Assembly: GCF_001570545.1 (NCBI RefSeq)
Contig: NZ_BBXD01000019.1
Coordinates: 62,001 to 126,000 of the forward strand
Direction of reading: 5' to 3'
From: Herbidospora mongoliensis
GTDB lineage: Bacteria > Actinomycetota > Actinomycetes > Streptosporangiales > Streptosporangiaceae
Length of the DNA stretch: 64,000 bases
The notes below the pieces were generated by a model, which did not search any database, was not told the origin of the DNA, and saw only the letters and a list, made by a program, of their open reading frames with translations. A program made the position numbers and the translations under genes. Positions 46,489-55,136 of this stretch are shown here, in pieces (within the stretch, counting starts at the first letter, position 1; each line of letters begins with the position of its first letter).

Positions 46489-47643
46489 GTGCCCGCTCTC
46501 TCACACGGTCTGCCCGACCTCGTCACGCTCCTCCTGATCGAGGACGACGCCGAGGACGCCTTCCTTGTCGAAGAGCTGCTGGCCGACTCGCAGAAGCCGC
46601 CGAAGATCATCTGGGCCCGCACCCTCGCCGAAGGACGCGACCGTTTCACCACTGAGGTGACCTGTGTCCTGGTCGACCTGTCGCTGCCCGACGCGATCGG
46701 TCTAGAAGCCGTCCGCCAGGTGACCGCGATGGCGCCCGACACCGCCGTGATCGTGCTGACCGGCCTCAACGACGTGCAGATCGCCGTCGACGCGGTCGCC
46801 GCCGGCGCCGAAGACTACCTGGTCAAACAGGAGGTCGACGGCAACATGCTGGCCCGCGCGATCCGCTACGCGATCGAGCGCAAGCGCGGCGACCTCGCCG
46901 AACGCGAGCTGGTCGAGCAGCGCGTGCTCCGCGAGGAGACGGCCCGGCTCGAACACGGACTGCTGCCGACGCCGGTGCTGCGCACCGACGCGCTGGTCCA
47001 CCAGTCGACCTATCTGCCCGGCCGGCAGGAGGGCCTGCTCGCCGGAGACTTCTGGGACACCCTCCAGACGGCCGACGGCGCGGTCCACGTCCTGGTCGGA
47101 GACGTCTGCGGGCACGGCCCCGACGAGGCCGCGCTGGGCGCGGCGCTGCGCATCGCCTGGCGGACCCTCACGCTGGCCGGCCTCGACGGCAACGACGTGC
47201 TGCGGACAATGGACGCGGTGCTCCGGCTGGAGCGCGGCTCACCGGAGATCTTCACCACGCTCGTCACCGCGACGATCGCCCCCGATCTGAACTCGGCCCG
47301 GCTCTACGTGGTCGGGCACCCGCCACCCCTGGTTATCCTCGGTGACGACGTCGACGTGGTCACCGAGACCCCGTCGGGCCCGCCGATCGGGATCTTCCCG
47401 GAGATGGACTGGATCCCGGTCGACATCGCTCTCGACCGGCCCTGGACGCTCCTCTTCTTCACCGACGGGCTGATCGAGGCCACCGTGGGCGACGGCCGCG
47501 ACCTGCTGGGCACCGACGGGCTCATCCGGCTGGTGCGCGAACAGGGCGGCGTCTTCCTCGACCAGTTGATCGAGCAGGTCAAGACCATGCACGCCGACGC
47601 GCTGACCGACGATCTCGCCGCGGTCGCGCTCTCCCGGAGGTGA
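46489..47643 (+). CDS. Response regulator with PP2C-type (RsbU/SpoIIE) phosphatase output
   Basis: 384 residues from the GTG at 46489, preceded by an AAGAGG site. The receiver domain (about 12-130) has LLLIEDDAEDAF, the phospho-accepting Asp in CVLVDLSLPDA, VLTGL and YLVKQEV. A coiled linker leads to a SpoIIE/RsbU phosphatase domain: AGDFWDTLQTADGAVHVLVGDVCGHG (metal Asps) and FFTDGLIEAT. It probably dephosphorylates an anti-anti-sigma factor on signal. It lies one base from the histidine kinase. Confidence 0.9.
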   Translation: MPALSHGLPDLVTLLLIEDDAEDAFLVEELLADSQKPPKIIWARTLAEGRDRFTTEVTCVLVDLSLPDAIGLEAVRQVTAMAPDTAVIVLTGLNDVQIAVDAVAAGAEDYLVKQEVDGNMLARAIRYAIERKRGDLAERELVEQRVLREETARLEHGLLPTPVLRTDALVHQSTYLPGRQEGLLAGDFWDTLQTADGAVHVLVGDVCGHGPDEAALGAALRIAWRTLTLAGLDGNDVLRTMDAVLRLERGSPEIFTTLVTATIAPDLNSARLYVVGHPPPLVILGDDVDVVTETPSGPPIGIFPEMDWIPVDIALDRPWTLLFFTDGLIEATVGDGRDLLGTDGLIRLVREQGGVFLDQLIEQVKTMHADALTDDLAAVALSRR

Positions 47644-47644
47644 A

Positions 47645-49204
47645 ATGAGCAGGTCCATCAGCCCGCTCGCCCCGCCCGAGCAGGCCAGCGGACTGGGCCG
47701 GCTCCCGGCGGGCCGATGGTTTCTGCTGGTCGGCGCGATCGTGACGCTGCTGTTCGCGGGGTCGATCGCGTTCACGCTGAAGACGATGAACGACACCCGC
47801 GAGGCCAGGGCCACCCTGGTCGAGGTGATCGACCCGCTGGTCCTCCACACGCTGGAGCTGTCGACCTCGGTCTCCAACGAGGAGGCCTCGATGCGCGGCT
47901 ACGGCCGCACCAACGAGTCCTTCTACCTGACCGACTTCGAGGGGGCCAAGCGCGATTCGGCCATCGCCAGGGGCAAGATCGAGGCTCTGCTGCCGCGCGC
48001 GCCGGACATACGGGCCGACAGCGATCGCCTGTTCGCGGCGGTCGAGAACTGGCGCAAGGTCTACGCCGAGGAGATCGTCCGGCGGGTGCCCGAGCTCGGC
48101 AAGGACACCGCCTCCACGCTGGCCCCGGTGAACACCGAGGCGTTCAACGTGGTCCGCACCGCCCTGGGCACCCAGCAGGCCCATCTGACCAACCTCCACG
48201 GCGACGCCACCACCCGCCTTGACCGGGGCTGGGACTCCTTCTACGGCGCGCTCGCGACCCTCGCCATCGTGCTGCTGCTCGCCGGGATCGCCTTCACCCT
48301 GCTGGTCCGCTACATCGTCCTGCGGCCGGTCGCCGCCCTCCAGGCCCAGGTCCGCCAGGTCGCCTCGGGCGACTTCGACAGCGAGCTGCGAGTGAACCGC
48401 CCGGCCGAGATGGCCGAGCTGTCCGCCCACGTCGACACGATGCGCCGCCGGGTGGTGAGCGAGTGGCGGGCCACCCAGCAGGCCGAACAGGCTCTCGTCG
48501 ACCAGGCCGCCGAGCTGAAGCGGTCGAACAGCGAGCTGGAACAGTTCGCGTACGTCGCCAGCCACGACCTCCAGGAGCCCCTGCGCAAGGTCGCCAGCTT
48601 CACCCAGATGCTGGAACAGCGCTACGGCGACCAGCTCGACGACCGGGCCAAGCAGTACATCAAGTTCGCCGTCGACGGCGCCAAGCGCATGCAGCTGCTG
48701 ATCAACGACCTGCTCGACTTCAGCCGGGTCGGCCGGGTCACCGGTGAGCGTGAGCCCACGTCCACGGGCGACGCGCTGAAGGTGGCACTCGACAACCTGG
48801 CCGTCCGCATCGAGGACACCGAGGCGACGGTCACCTACGCCGACCTCCCGGTCGTCAACGGCAACAAGCTGCAGCTCACCCAGCTCTTCCAGAACCTGGT
48901 CGGCAACGCGATCAAGTTCCGCTCCGACGAGCTCCCGCAGATCACCGTCACCGCCGAACGCAAAGACGGCATGTGGGAGTTCGCCTGCTCCGACAACGGC
49001 ATCGGCGTCGACGCGAAGTACGCCGACCGCATCTTCCTGATCTTCCAGCGCCTGCACCCCCGGGACGTCTATCCGGGCACCGGCATCGGGCTGGCGCTGT
49101 GCCGCAAGATCGTCGAATACCACGGTGGCCGGATCTGGCTCGAGGACAATCCCGACCACAAGGGCACCACGTTCCGCTGGACTCTGGAGGCCACCGATGA
49201 ATGA
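47645..49204 (+). CDS. CHASE3-HAMP sensor histidine kinase (phytochrome-kinase-like)
   Basis: 519 residues. Membrane helix 1 (about 25-45), extracytoplasmic CHASE3 sensor domain (about 46-195), membrane helix 2 (about 200-225), HAMP (about 226-280), a coiled coil, then HisKA with [19 protein letters not shown] (phospho-His) and HATPase with [10 protein letters not shown] (N box), [11 protein letters not shown] and [14 protein letters not shown]. The H-box sequence is of the Cph1/bacteriophytochrome type, which uses single-domain Rcp1-like regulators, and such a gene follows with an 8-base overlap. Confidence 0.92.
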   Translation: MSRSISPLAPPEQASGLGRLPAGRWFLLVGAIVTLLFAGSIAFTLKTMNDTREARATLVEVIDPLVLHTLELSTSVSNEEASMRGYGRTNESFYLTDFEGAKRDSAIARGKIEALLPRAPDIRADSDRLFAAVENWRKVYAEEIVRRVPELGKDTASTLAPVNTEAFNVVRTALGTQQAHLTNLHGDATTRLDRGWDSFYGALATLAIVLLLAGIAFTLLVRYIVLRPVAALQAQVRQVASGDFDSELRVNRPAEMAELSAHVDTMRRRVVSEWRATQQAEQALVDQAAELKRSNSELEQFAYVASHDLQEPLRKVASFTQMLEQRYGDQLDDRAKQYIKFAVDGAKRMQLLINDLLDFSRVGRVTGEREPTSTGDALKVALDNLAVRIEDTEATVTYADLPVVNGNKLQLTQLFQNLVGNAIKFRSDELPQITVTAERKDGMWEFACSDNGIGVDAKYADRIFLIFQRLHPRDVYPGTGIGLALCRKIVEYHGGRIWLEDNPDHKGTTFRWTLEATDE

Positions 49205-49649
49205 ACTGCGCTGGATCGACGTTCTTCTGGTCGAAGACGACCCGGGCGACGTCCTGCTCACGCAGGAGGCCTTCGAGATGAACAAGGTCCGCAACAAGCT
49301 GCACATCGTCAACGACGGCGAGCAGGCGCTGCGGTTCCTGCGCCGCGAGGGCGACTACGCCGACTCTCCCCGCCCCGACCTGGTCCTGCTCGACCTCAAC
49401 CTGCCGCGTAAGGACGGGCGGGAGGTGCTGGAGGAGATAAAGGCCGACCCGGAGCTGCGCTCGATCCCGGTCGTGGTGCTGACCACGTCGGAGGCCGAGG
49501 AGGACATCGTGAAGAGCTACAAGCTGCACGCCAACGCGTACGTCTCCAAGCCCGTGGATTTCGACCAGTTCATCAGGGTAGTTCGGCAGATTGACGATTT
49601 CTTCGTCACCGTCGTGAAGCTCCCGGGGAACAACCATCGTGGTTCATGA
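49197..49649 (+). CDS. Rcp1-like single-domain response regulator
   Basis: 150 residues from the ATG at 49197. Receiver only: [18 protein letters not shown] (acidic pocket), [17 protein letters not shown] (phospho-Asp), [12 protein letters not shown] and [13 protein letters not shown] (Lys). The insert near [18 protein letters not shown] is typical of the Rcp1 group. It is the expected partner of the kinase at 47645 and may also receive from or compete with the RsbU-type regulator. Confidence 0.92.
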   Translation: MNELRWIDVLLVEDDPGDVLLTQEAFEMNKVRNKLHIVNDGEQALRFLRREGDYADSPRPDLVLLDLNLPRKDGREVLEEIKADPELRSIPVVVLTTSEAEEDIVKSYKLHANAYVSKPVDFDQFIRVVRQIDDFFVTVVKLPGNNHRGS

Positions 49650-49815
49650 TCAGGAAACGTGACAGGAATCACAGGCCAGAAGTCAGTGACCCTCCTCACA
49701 CGTATCCATGACATGGTCGTAACGTAGCCCCCACCAATACGGCGTGGCGTCGCGGCGGTTCGGCGCGAGCCGCCCAACACGGCGTCACGCGGTCAGTTCC
49801 GGTGGAAGGTCTCCG

Positions 49816-50601
49816 ATGACCCAGCAGACGGCCGAGAGCCCGGCCAGAAAACAACGCGCTCAGCTGAAGGTGCGCACTCTCCGCACCGACCGATGGTGGC
49901 TCGCCCCGGCGCTGACATTCGCCGGTTTGACGTTCTTTCTGATTTACGGCTTCTGGGCGATCTTCGACGCGAGCTACTTCGTCGAGCCCTATATCGCGCC
50001 CTTCTCCTCGCCGTGCCTGACGACGGCGTGCCCTGAGGGCGCGCGGTTCCTCGGATGGGCCCCGATCGGCGACTGGTTCCCGCTGCCGCCCGGCATCCTC
50101 ATCCTTGGATTGCCGGCCGGTTTCCGGCTGACCTGCTACTACTACAGGAAGAGCTACTACCGGTCGTTCTGGCTGAGCCCGCCCGCGTGCTCCGTGGCCG
50201 AGCCGCACAAGAAGTACACCGGTGAGACCCGGCTCCCGCTGATCATCCAGAACGTCCACCGCTACTTCTTCTACGGTGCGATCCTGATCGGCGCCATCCT
50301 GACCTATGACGCCGTCCTGGCTTTGATCCACAAGCCGGCGGGCCTGGGCACCTGGATCCTGGTGATCAACGCGGTTCTGATCGTCGCCTACACCCTGTCG
50401 TGCCACTCGTGCCGACACATCGCCGCCGGGCGGCTGAACCACTTCAGCAAGCACCCCGTGCGTTACCGGGCGTGGACGTTCGTCTCCAAGCTCAACGCCA
50501 AGCACCAGCAGCTGGCCTGGGCGTCGATGTTCTCGGTGATGATCGCCGACTTCTACGTCCGCCTGGTCGCCAAGGGCGTCATCACCTTCCCGTTCGCGTA
50601 A
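49816..50601 (+). CDS. Succinate dehydrogenase membrane subunit, operon 2
   Basis: 261 residues from the ATG at 49816. Five membrane helices. Conserved features include TCYYYRKSYYRSFWLSPPAC, QNVHRYFFYGAILIG, LSCHSCRHIAAGRLNHF and KHQQLAWASMFSVMIADFYV; the histidines may bind haem. This matches the Rv0249c-type subunit of the second actinobacterial succinate dehydrogenase, not the b558 type of operon 1. The 165-base gap upstream contains a CCATG-A-CATGG palindrome and GC hairpins but no gene. Confidence 0.88.
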   Translation: MTQQTAESPARKQRAQLKVRTLRTDRWWLAPALTFAGLTFFLIYGFWAIFDASYFVEPYIAPFSSPCLTTACPEGARFLGWAPIGDWFPLPPGILILGLPAGFRLTCYYYRKSYYRSFWLSPPACSVAEPHKKYTGETRLPLIIQNVHRYFFYGAILIGAILTYDAVLALIHKPAGLGTWILVINAVLIVAYTLSCHSCRHIAAGRLNHFSKHPVRYRAWTFVSKLNAKHQQLAWASMFSVMIADFYVRLVAKGVITFPFA

Positions 50602-50613
50602 GGACTGTTCACC

Positions 50614-52506
50614 GTGGAACGTCACGAATACGACGTCATCGTCATCGGAGCCGGCGGAGCCGGGCTCCGGGCGGCGATCGAGGCACGTCAGCAGGGCAAA
50701 CGCACCGCGATCATCTGCAAGTCGCTGTTCGGCAAGGCGCACACCGTCATGGCCGAGGGCGGCGCGGCGGCGGCGATGGGCAACGTCAACTCCGACGACA
50801 ACTGGATGGTCCACTTCCGCGACACCATGCGCGGCGGCAAGTTCCTGAACAACTGGCGGATGGCCGAGCTGCACGCGAAGGAGGCTCCCGACCGGGTCTG
50901 GGAGCTGGAGGCGTGGGGCGCGCTGTTCGACCGTACAAAAGATGGAAAGATCAGCCAGCGCAACTTCGGCGGGCACGAATATCCGCGCCTGGCCCACGTC
51001 GGCGACCGCACCGGCCTGGAGATGATCCGCACCCTCCAGCAGCGCGTGGTGGCCCTCCAGCAGGAGGACTTCGAGGTCCACGGCGACTACGAGGCCTACA
51101 TCAAGGTCTTCGCCGAGTGCACCGTCACCCGCCTGCTGAAGGACGGCGACGCGATCTCCGGCGCCTTCGCCTACTGGCGCGAGACCGGCAAGTTCATGGT
51201 CTTCGACGCCCCCGCCGTGGTCCTGGCCACCGGCGGCATCGGCAAGTCGTTCGTGGTCACCTCGAACTCGTGGGAGTACACCGGCGACGGCCACGCGCTG
51301 GCGCTGCTCGCGGGCGCGAAGCTGATCAACATGGAGTTCATCCAGTTCCACCCGACGGGCATGGTCTGGCCGCCATCGGTCAGGGGAATCCTCGTGACCG
51401 AGTCGGTGCGGGGCGACGGCGGCGTGCTCACGAACTCCGAGGGCCGCCGGTTCATGTTCGACTACATCCCGGACGTCTTCAAGGACAAGTACGCGACGAC
51501 CGAGGAGGAGGGCGACCGCTGGTACACCGACCAGGCCAACAACCGCCGCCCTCCGGAGCTGCTGCCGCGTGACGAGGTCGCCCGCGCGATCAACTCCGAG
51601 GTCAAGGCCGGCCGTGGCTCACCCCAGGGCGGCGTCTTCCTGGACGTTTCGAGCAGGCTCCCCGCCGCCGAGATCATCAAGCGGCTCCCGTCGATGCACC
51701 ACCAGTTCAAGGAACTGGCCGACGTCGACATCACCGCCGAGCCGATGCAGGTCGGCCCGACCTGCCACTACGTGATGGGCGGCGTGGAGGTCGACGCCGA
51801 CACCGGCGCGGCCTCGATCCCCGGCCTGTTCGCGGCCGGCGAGGTCTCCGGCGGCATGCACGGCTCCAACCGCCTGGGCGGCAACTCCCTGTCCGACCTG
51901 CTGGTCTTCGGCCGCCGGGCGGGCGCGGGCGCGGCTGCCTACGTCGACTCGCTGGGCGCGAGGCGTCCCCAGGTCACCGGCGTCGAGGAGGCCCAGGCCG
52001 AGGCTCTGGCCCCGCTCGAGCGCAAGGGCGGCGAGAACCCGTACGAGGTCCACCACGAGCTCCAGCGCACGATGAACGACCTGGTCGGCATCATCCGCAA
52101 GGAGAACGAGGTCGCCGAGGCGCTCGGGGTCGTCGAGAAGCTCAAGGAGCGCGCGACCAACACGACAGCCCCCGGCGGCAAGATCTACAACCCCGGCTGG
52201 CACCTCGCCATCGACCTGCGCAACATGCTGCTGGTCAGCGAGTGCGTCGCCAAGGCCGCGCTGCTGCGGCAGGAGAGCCGGGGCGGCCACACCCGCGACG
52301 ACTATCCGACGATGGAGCCCGACTGGCGCCGCAAGCTGCTGGTCTGCTCGGCCGAGCCCGACGGCTCCGGGGTCGAGGTCGTCGAGAAGACCCAGATCTC
52401 CATGCGCGGCGACCTGATCACCCTGTTCGACCGGGCCGAGCTCTCGAAGTACCTCACCGAGGAAGAACTCGCGGAGTACGACGCCGCGGCCAAGGAGTTG
52501 TCATGA
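50614..52506 (+). CDS. Succinate dehydrogenase/fumarate reductase flavoprotein subunit, operon 2
   Basis: 630 residues from a GTG. FAD fold VIVIGAGGAGLRAAIEAR; covalent-FAD region FGKAHTVMAEGGAAAAMGN (His); active-site HPTGMVWP and the HYVMGGVEVDADTGAAS block; SNRLGGNSLSDLLVFGRRAG. It belongs to the Rv0248c-like enzyme thought to work at low oxygen or low substrate in mycobacteria; that physiology is inferred from the family. It overlaps the next gene by 4 bases. Confidence 0.93.
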   Translation: MERHEYDVIVIGAGGAGLRAAIEARQQGKRTAIICKSLFGKAHTVMAEGGAAAAMGNVNSDDNWMVHFRDTMRGGKFLNNWRMAELHAKEAPDRVWELEAWGALFDRTKDGKISQRNFGGHEYPRLAHVGDRTGLEMIRTLQQRVVALQQEDFEVHGDYEAYIKVFAECTVTRLLKDGDAISGAFAYWRETGKFMVFDAPAVVLATGGIGKSFVVTSNSWEYTGDGHALALLAGAKLINMEFIQFHPTGMVWPPSVRGILVTESVRGDGGVLTNSEGRRFMFDYIPDVFKDKYATTEEEGDRWYTDQANNRRPPELLPRDEVARAINSEVKAGRGSPQGGVFLDVSSRLPAAEIIKRLPSMHHQFKELADVDITAEPMQVGPTCHYVMGGVEVDADTGAASIPGLFAAGEVSGGMHGSNRLGGNSLSDLLVFGRRAGAGAAAYVDSLGARRPQVTGVEEAQAEALAPLERKGGENPYEVHHELQRTMNDLVGIIRKENEVAEALGVVEKLKERATNTTAPGGKIYNPGWHLAIDLRNMLLVSECVAKAALLRQESRGGHTRDDYPTMEPDWRRKLLVCSAEPDGSGVEVVEKTQISMRGDLITLFDRAELSKYLTEEELAEYDAAAKELS

Positions 52507-53249
52507 GTTACAAGGGCAAGTTCCGCGTCTGGCGCGGCGAAGGCGGGGAAGGCCGCCTGGAGGACTTCACGGTCGAGGTCAACGAGGGCGAGGTCGTCCT
52601 CGACGTCATCCACAGGATGCAGGCCACCCAGGCTCCCGACCTGGCCGTCCGGTGGAACTGCAAGGCCGGCAAGTGTGGCTCCTGCTCGATGGAGATCAAC
52701 GGCAAGCCGCGCCTGGGCTGCATGACCCGGATGTCGACCTTCGAAGAGTCCGAGACCATCACGATCACCCCGATGCGCACCTTCCCGGTGATCAAGGACC
52801 TGGTCTGCGACGTCTCCTTCAACTACCAGAAGGCGCGCGAGATCCCGTCGTTCACGCCGCCTTCTGACGTGAAGCCCGGCGAATACCGCATGCAGCAGAT
52901 CGACGTGGAGCGCTCGCAGGAGTTCCGCAAGTGCATCGAGTGCTTCATGTGCAACAACGTCTGCCACGTGATCCGCGACCACGAGGAGAACAAGACCCAC
53001 TTCGCCGGGCCTCGTTTCCTGATGCGGATCGCCGAGCTCGACATGCACCCCTATGACGTGGAGGACCGCAAGGACTCCGCGCAGGAGGAGCACGGCCTGG
53101 GCTACTGCAACATCACCAAGTGTTGTACGGAGGTCTGCCCCGAGCACATCAAGATCACCGACAACGCGTTGATCCCGATGAAGGAGCGCGTGGTCGACCG
53201 GAAGTACGACCCGCTGGTCTGGCTGGGCAACAAGATCTTCCGCCGCTAG
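52503..53249 (+). CDS. Succinate dehydrogenase/fumarate reductase iron-sulfur subunit, operon 2
   Basis: 248 residues. [2Fe-2S] cysteines in NCKAGKCGSCSMEINGKPRL with CMTRM; [4Fe-4S]/[3Fe-4S] cysteines in CIECFMCNNVCHVI and CNITKCCTEVCPEHIKI. Completes the second three-gene dehydrogenase. The strong terminator at 53261 ends the operon and marks the left border of the peptide cluster. Confidence 0.93.
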   Translation: MSYKGKFRVWRGEGGEGRLEDFTVEVNEGEVVLDVIHRMQATQAPDLAVRWNCKAGKCGSCSMEINGKPRLGCMTRMSTFEESETITITPMRTFPVIKDLVCDVSFNYQKAREIPSFTPPSDVKPGEYRMQQIDVERSQEFRKCIECFMCNNVCHVIRDHEENKTHFAGPRFLMRIAELDMHPYDVEDRKDSAQEEHGLGYCNITKCCTEVCPEHIKITDNALIPMKERVVDRKYDPLVWLGNKIFRR

Positions 53250-53260
53250 TCCGTACAGGA

Positions 53261-53294
53261 AAAAGGCCGGTCTGGAACTCCAGGCCGGCCTTTT
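53261..53294 (+). terminator. Intrinsic terminator after succinate dehydrogenase operon 2
   Basis: A 16-bp stem (AAAAGGCCGGTCTGGA with its complement, one G-U pair) is followed by TTTT. It lies 12 bases after the sdhB stop and 26 bases before the promoter-region repeat of the peptide cluster. Confidence 0.88.
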
Positions 53295-53319
53295 CACGTG
53301 CTGTTACAGCTGGCGGCCA

Positions 53320-53360
53320 GTGATCCACAACTGAGTCACAAGACGGGGACGGCAGGCTCG
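53320..53360 (+). promoter_or_regulatory. 41-bp promoter-region repeat, copy 1 (upstream of precursor 1)
   Basis: Starts GTGATCCACAACTGAG and continues CACAAGACGGGG, then CAGGCTCG. It matches copy 2 at 55237-55277 at about 38 of 41 positions. Copy 1 begins 76 bases before the precursor-1 start and copy 2 begins 97 bases before the kinase start. Its presence in front of both transcription units suggests a shared promoter or regulator site. No standard -35/-10 pair is clear. The 146-base gap here holds only this and the terminator. Confidence 0.7.
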
Positions 53361-53395
53361 CGCCGGGAACTGGAAGCCAAGAGGAGGTGATTCCC

Positions 53396-53551
53396 ATCAC
53401 CGAACTCCTGATGCAGGGCGCGGACGCCTACACCTCACTCGCCGAGGTCGCCGCGGTCCACGAGATCGAGACCCCCGAAGTGACGCCGACCGTCTCCTTT
53501 GTCCTAGGCGGCGCCGTCAGCATGACCCTGACCATGCGGTACAGCTGCTGA
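53396..53551 (+). CDS. AviCys/class V lanthipeptide precursor 1
   Basis: 51 residues if translation starts at ATC 53396. This codon lies exactly where ATG lies after the same GAGGAGGTGA-n5 ribosome site of precursor 5. A GTG at 53387 would give 54 residues but directly abuts AGGAG. Leader ITELLMQGADAYTSLAEVAA; core region rich in Ser/Thr, ending VSMTLTMRYSC. The final T-x4-C (Thr, MRYS, Cys) fits C-terminal AviMeCys ring formation. It is too short for standard gene callers. First of three precursors before hairpin B1. Confidence 0.85.
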   Translation: MTELLMQGADAYTSLAEVAAVHEIETPEVTPTVSFVLGGAVSMTLTMRYSC

Positions 53552-53583
53552 ACCCCGGATCCGCACAGACAAGGAGCTGAACC

Positions 53584-53748
53584 GTGTCCGCCGAACTCAT
53601 GATGGGCGGCGCCGACGCCTACGCCCCGCTCGCCGAGGTCGCGACGGCCGACCCGATCGAGACCCCCGAGATGACTCCCGTCGTCTCCTTCATCACCGGC
53701 CTCAGCTACGGCGTGTCGGTGATGGGCACCTACTACTGGGAGTGCTGA
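53584..53748 (+). CDS. AviCys/class V lanthipeptide precursor 2
   Basis: 54 residues from a GTG, with AAGGAG 9 bases upstream. Leader VSAELMMGGADAYAPLAEVA; the region IETPE, TP and VSF closely matches precursor 1, so the two are recent paralogues. The C-terminus is GTYYWEC: Thr, four residues, Cys-stop. The core is aromatic-rich. The stop overlaps the next start (TGATG), so precursors 2 and 3 are translationally coupled. Confidence 0.9.
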   Translation: MSAELMMGGADAYAPLAEVATADPIETPEMTPVVSFITGLSYGVSVMGTYYWEC

Positions 53749-53885
53749 TGCCTGCTGAACTGCTGATGGACGGCGCCGACGCCTACACCTCGCTCGCCGA
53801 GGTCGCCGAGGTCGACGCTCCCGAGATTGTTCTCGACATAATCACCTGGAGTATCTGCACGCTCACACTCCAGGGCCACTGCTGA
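53748..53885 (+). CDS. AviCys/class V lanthipeptide precursor 3 (two cysteines)
   Basis: 45 residues from the ATG at 53748. Leader MPAELLMDGADAYTSLAEVA, then EVDAPE and a core ending TWSICTLTLQGHC. It is the only precursor with a second Cys (8 residues before the last). That Cys could form an additional lanthionine or methyllanthionine with an upstream Ser/Thr. The C-terminal T-LQGH-C keeps the T-x4-C rule; the His next to the last Cys also occurs in thioviridamide. Confidence 0.9.
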   Translation: MPAELLMDGADAYTSLAEVAEVDAPEIVLDIITWSICTLTLQGHC

Positions 53886-53898
53886 GCTCCGCTCCCCC

Positions 53899-53925
53899 AG
53901 CTCCCGGGCCCGCGCCCGGGGAACC
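53899..53925 (+). promoter_or_regulatory. GC hairpin B, copy 1, before the last precursor of sub-cluster A
   Basis: AGCTCCCGGGC - CCGC - GCCCGGGGAACC forms a 7-bp perfect stem extendable by wobble. The same AGCTCCCGGG ... CCGGGGAACCGTA pattern stands at 57704-57735 before precursor 7. No T tract follows. It is probably an RNA processing or attenuation element between precursor cistrons. Confidence 0.55.
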
Positions 53926-53952
53926 GTATAACCGGAAGAAAAGGAAAGTCAC

Positions 53953-54108
53953 ATGTCCGTTGAACTGCTGATGGACGGCGCCGACGCCTACACCTCGCTC
54001 GCCGAGATCGCCGCCGAGATCGACTCTCCGGAGATCCTGCCCACCATCACCATCACCACCATCACCACGATCAGCGCGATCAGCGTCACCTACGGCATCG
54101 GCTGCTAG
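53953..54108 (+). CDS. AviCys/class V lanthipeptide precursor 4 (Thr/Ile repeat core)
   Basis: 51 residues from the ATG at 53953, preceded by AAGGAAAG. Leader MSVELLMDGADAYTSLAEIA, then AEIDSPE. The core is a striking alternation of Thr and Ile (TITITTITTI), then SAISVTYGIGC; it is encoded by near-perfect ATCACC repeats. Ten Ser/Thr residues could be dehydrated. T-YGIG-C keeps the terminal ring spacing. Hairpin A1 follows 32 bases after the stop. Confidence 0.92.
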   Translation: MSVELLMDGADAYTSLAEIAAEIDSPEILPTITITTITTISAISVTYGIGC

Positions 54109-54140
54109 TCCGCCACGCCGTCTGAACACGGCGAGGTGAG

Positions 54141-54177
54141 GCGGTGTCACGGGCACTCGAACTGCCCGTGACACCGC
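54141..54177 (+). promoter_or_regulatory. Hairpin A, copy 1: attenuator-like stem between precursors and pseudokinase X1
   Basis: 15-bp perfect stem GCGGTGTCACGGGCA with its complement and a 7-base loop CTCGAAC. The same 37 bases, loop included, occur at 57957-57993. Both copies lie after a precursor run and before an enzyme gene. No T tract follows. It likely protects precursor mRNA or lowers read-through so that precursors exceed enzymes. Confidence 0.8.
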
Positions 54178-54204
54178 CGGTCCCCGCCCCCATGGAGTCA
54201 AACG

Positions 54205-55125
54205 ATGAGCACGGTCGTCACGTCGTTCGCCACCGGCTTCCTGCGCACCACGATCGTCCAGGACGACGACGGAACCTACCGATGGATCCGGCGGCCCGGC
54301 ACCGACCGGGGCGGCGAGATCCCCGTTCCACACCCGCGGCTGCGCGCGGCGATCACGTCGGTGCCGGCGGGCCGGGTCGCGCTCACCCTGCCGGAGCCCG
54401 CGCAGAACGACGGGGTGACCTACCGGACCGGGCGGTACACGACGGTCGCCTTCCTGTTCCTCGGAATGGCGGGCGCGACGCCCGGCCTGGAGCAGACGGC
54501 CGGGGACACCCTCGCGGAGGCCGGCGCCACCCTCGCCCGGCTGCATTCCGCGCCGTTGCCCGAGGCGGACCTGCCGGCACCGCCGGACGGCGTCCGGCGG
54601 CTGCTCGCCTGGCTGGATGCCGGGCGGGGGCCGCGCGGCGCGGCCCGACTGCACCGCCGCGCCGTCGAGGTGCTCGGCCGGGCGCGCCTGGAGAAGGCGC
54701 GGGAGTGGTGCGCCATCGGGGGTGACCGGCGGGTGCTGCTGCACGGCGCTCCCGGGTCCGGCATCCTGCTCCCGATCGGCGCCGGCCACGACGGCGCTCT
54801 GCTGATCGGGGAGGATCTCAGCGCGGGCCCGCCGGAGTTCGACCTGGGCTGGCTCACCGGCGAACTCGTGGAGTTCTCCCACGTCGGCCGGATCCCGGGC
54901 AGTCCCTTCCCGCACGTCGACCACGACGCCCTCATCCACCGCCTGCTGGACGCCTACCCCGCGCCGCTGGACCGCGCCGCGACGGGCAGGGTGGCCGCGC
55001 TGCGCTTCCTCACCCACACCCACGACTTCGCCGCCTACGTGGGCTGGCACGAGTCCCTCGAACAGCACCTGCCCGCGCTGGCGGTCACCATCGACGCGGC
55101 CGCCGACGGGCACCTGCTGCCGTAA
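54205..55125 (+). CDS. Degenerate APH-fold protein X1 of the lanthipeptide cluster
   Basis: 306 residues from the ATG at 54205 (GGAGTCAAACG upstream); a frame from 54144 reads through hairpin A and is rejected. Paralogue of X2 (59559). The second half has the layout of aminoglycoside-phosphotransferase kinases: ARLHSAPLP, then a catalytic-loop equivalent LLHGAPGSGILLP where HGD has become HGA, and GEDLSAGPPEFDLGWL with GELVEF in the metal-loop position. The catalytic Asp is missing, so it is probably a pseudokinase that binds the leader or completes the kinase/lyase complex, as LxmX or TvaE-like partners may do. It ends in its own terminator. Confidence 0.82.
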   Translation: MSTVVTSFATGFLRTTIVQDDDGTYRWIRRPGTDRGGEIPVPHPRLRAAITSVPAGRVALTLPEPAQNDGVTYRTGRYTTVAFLFLGMAGATPGLEQTAGDTLAEAGATLARLHSAPLPEADLPAPPDGVRRLLAWLDAGRGPRGAARLHRRAVEVLGRARLEKAREWCAIGGDRRVLLHGAPGSGILLPIGAGHDGALLIGEDLSAGPPEFDLGWLTGELVEFSHVGRIPGSPFPHVDHDALIHRLLDAYPAPLDRAATGRVAALRFLTHTHDFAAYVGWHESLEQHLPALAVTIDAAADGHLLP

Positions 55126-55136
55126 GACCCCACCGG

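Noticed and set aside
54035-54070. ATCACC tandem repeat as a stand-alone satellite or CRISPR-like repeat
   Set aside because: It lies wholly in frame inside precursor 4 and encodes its Thr/Ile core; units are too short and unspaced for CRISPR.
54144-54204. GTG-started open frames reading through hairpin A (also 57960-58022), encoding the same MSRALELPVTPP peptide
   Set aside because: Both are read from the stem-loop itself. The true starts at 54205 and 58023 have GGAGTCAA ribosome sites and match family N-termini; identity of the encoded peptide only reflects the duplicated hairpin.
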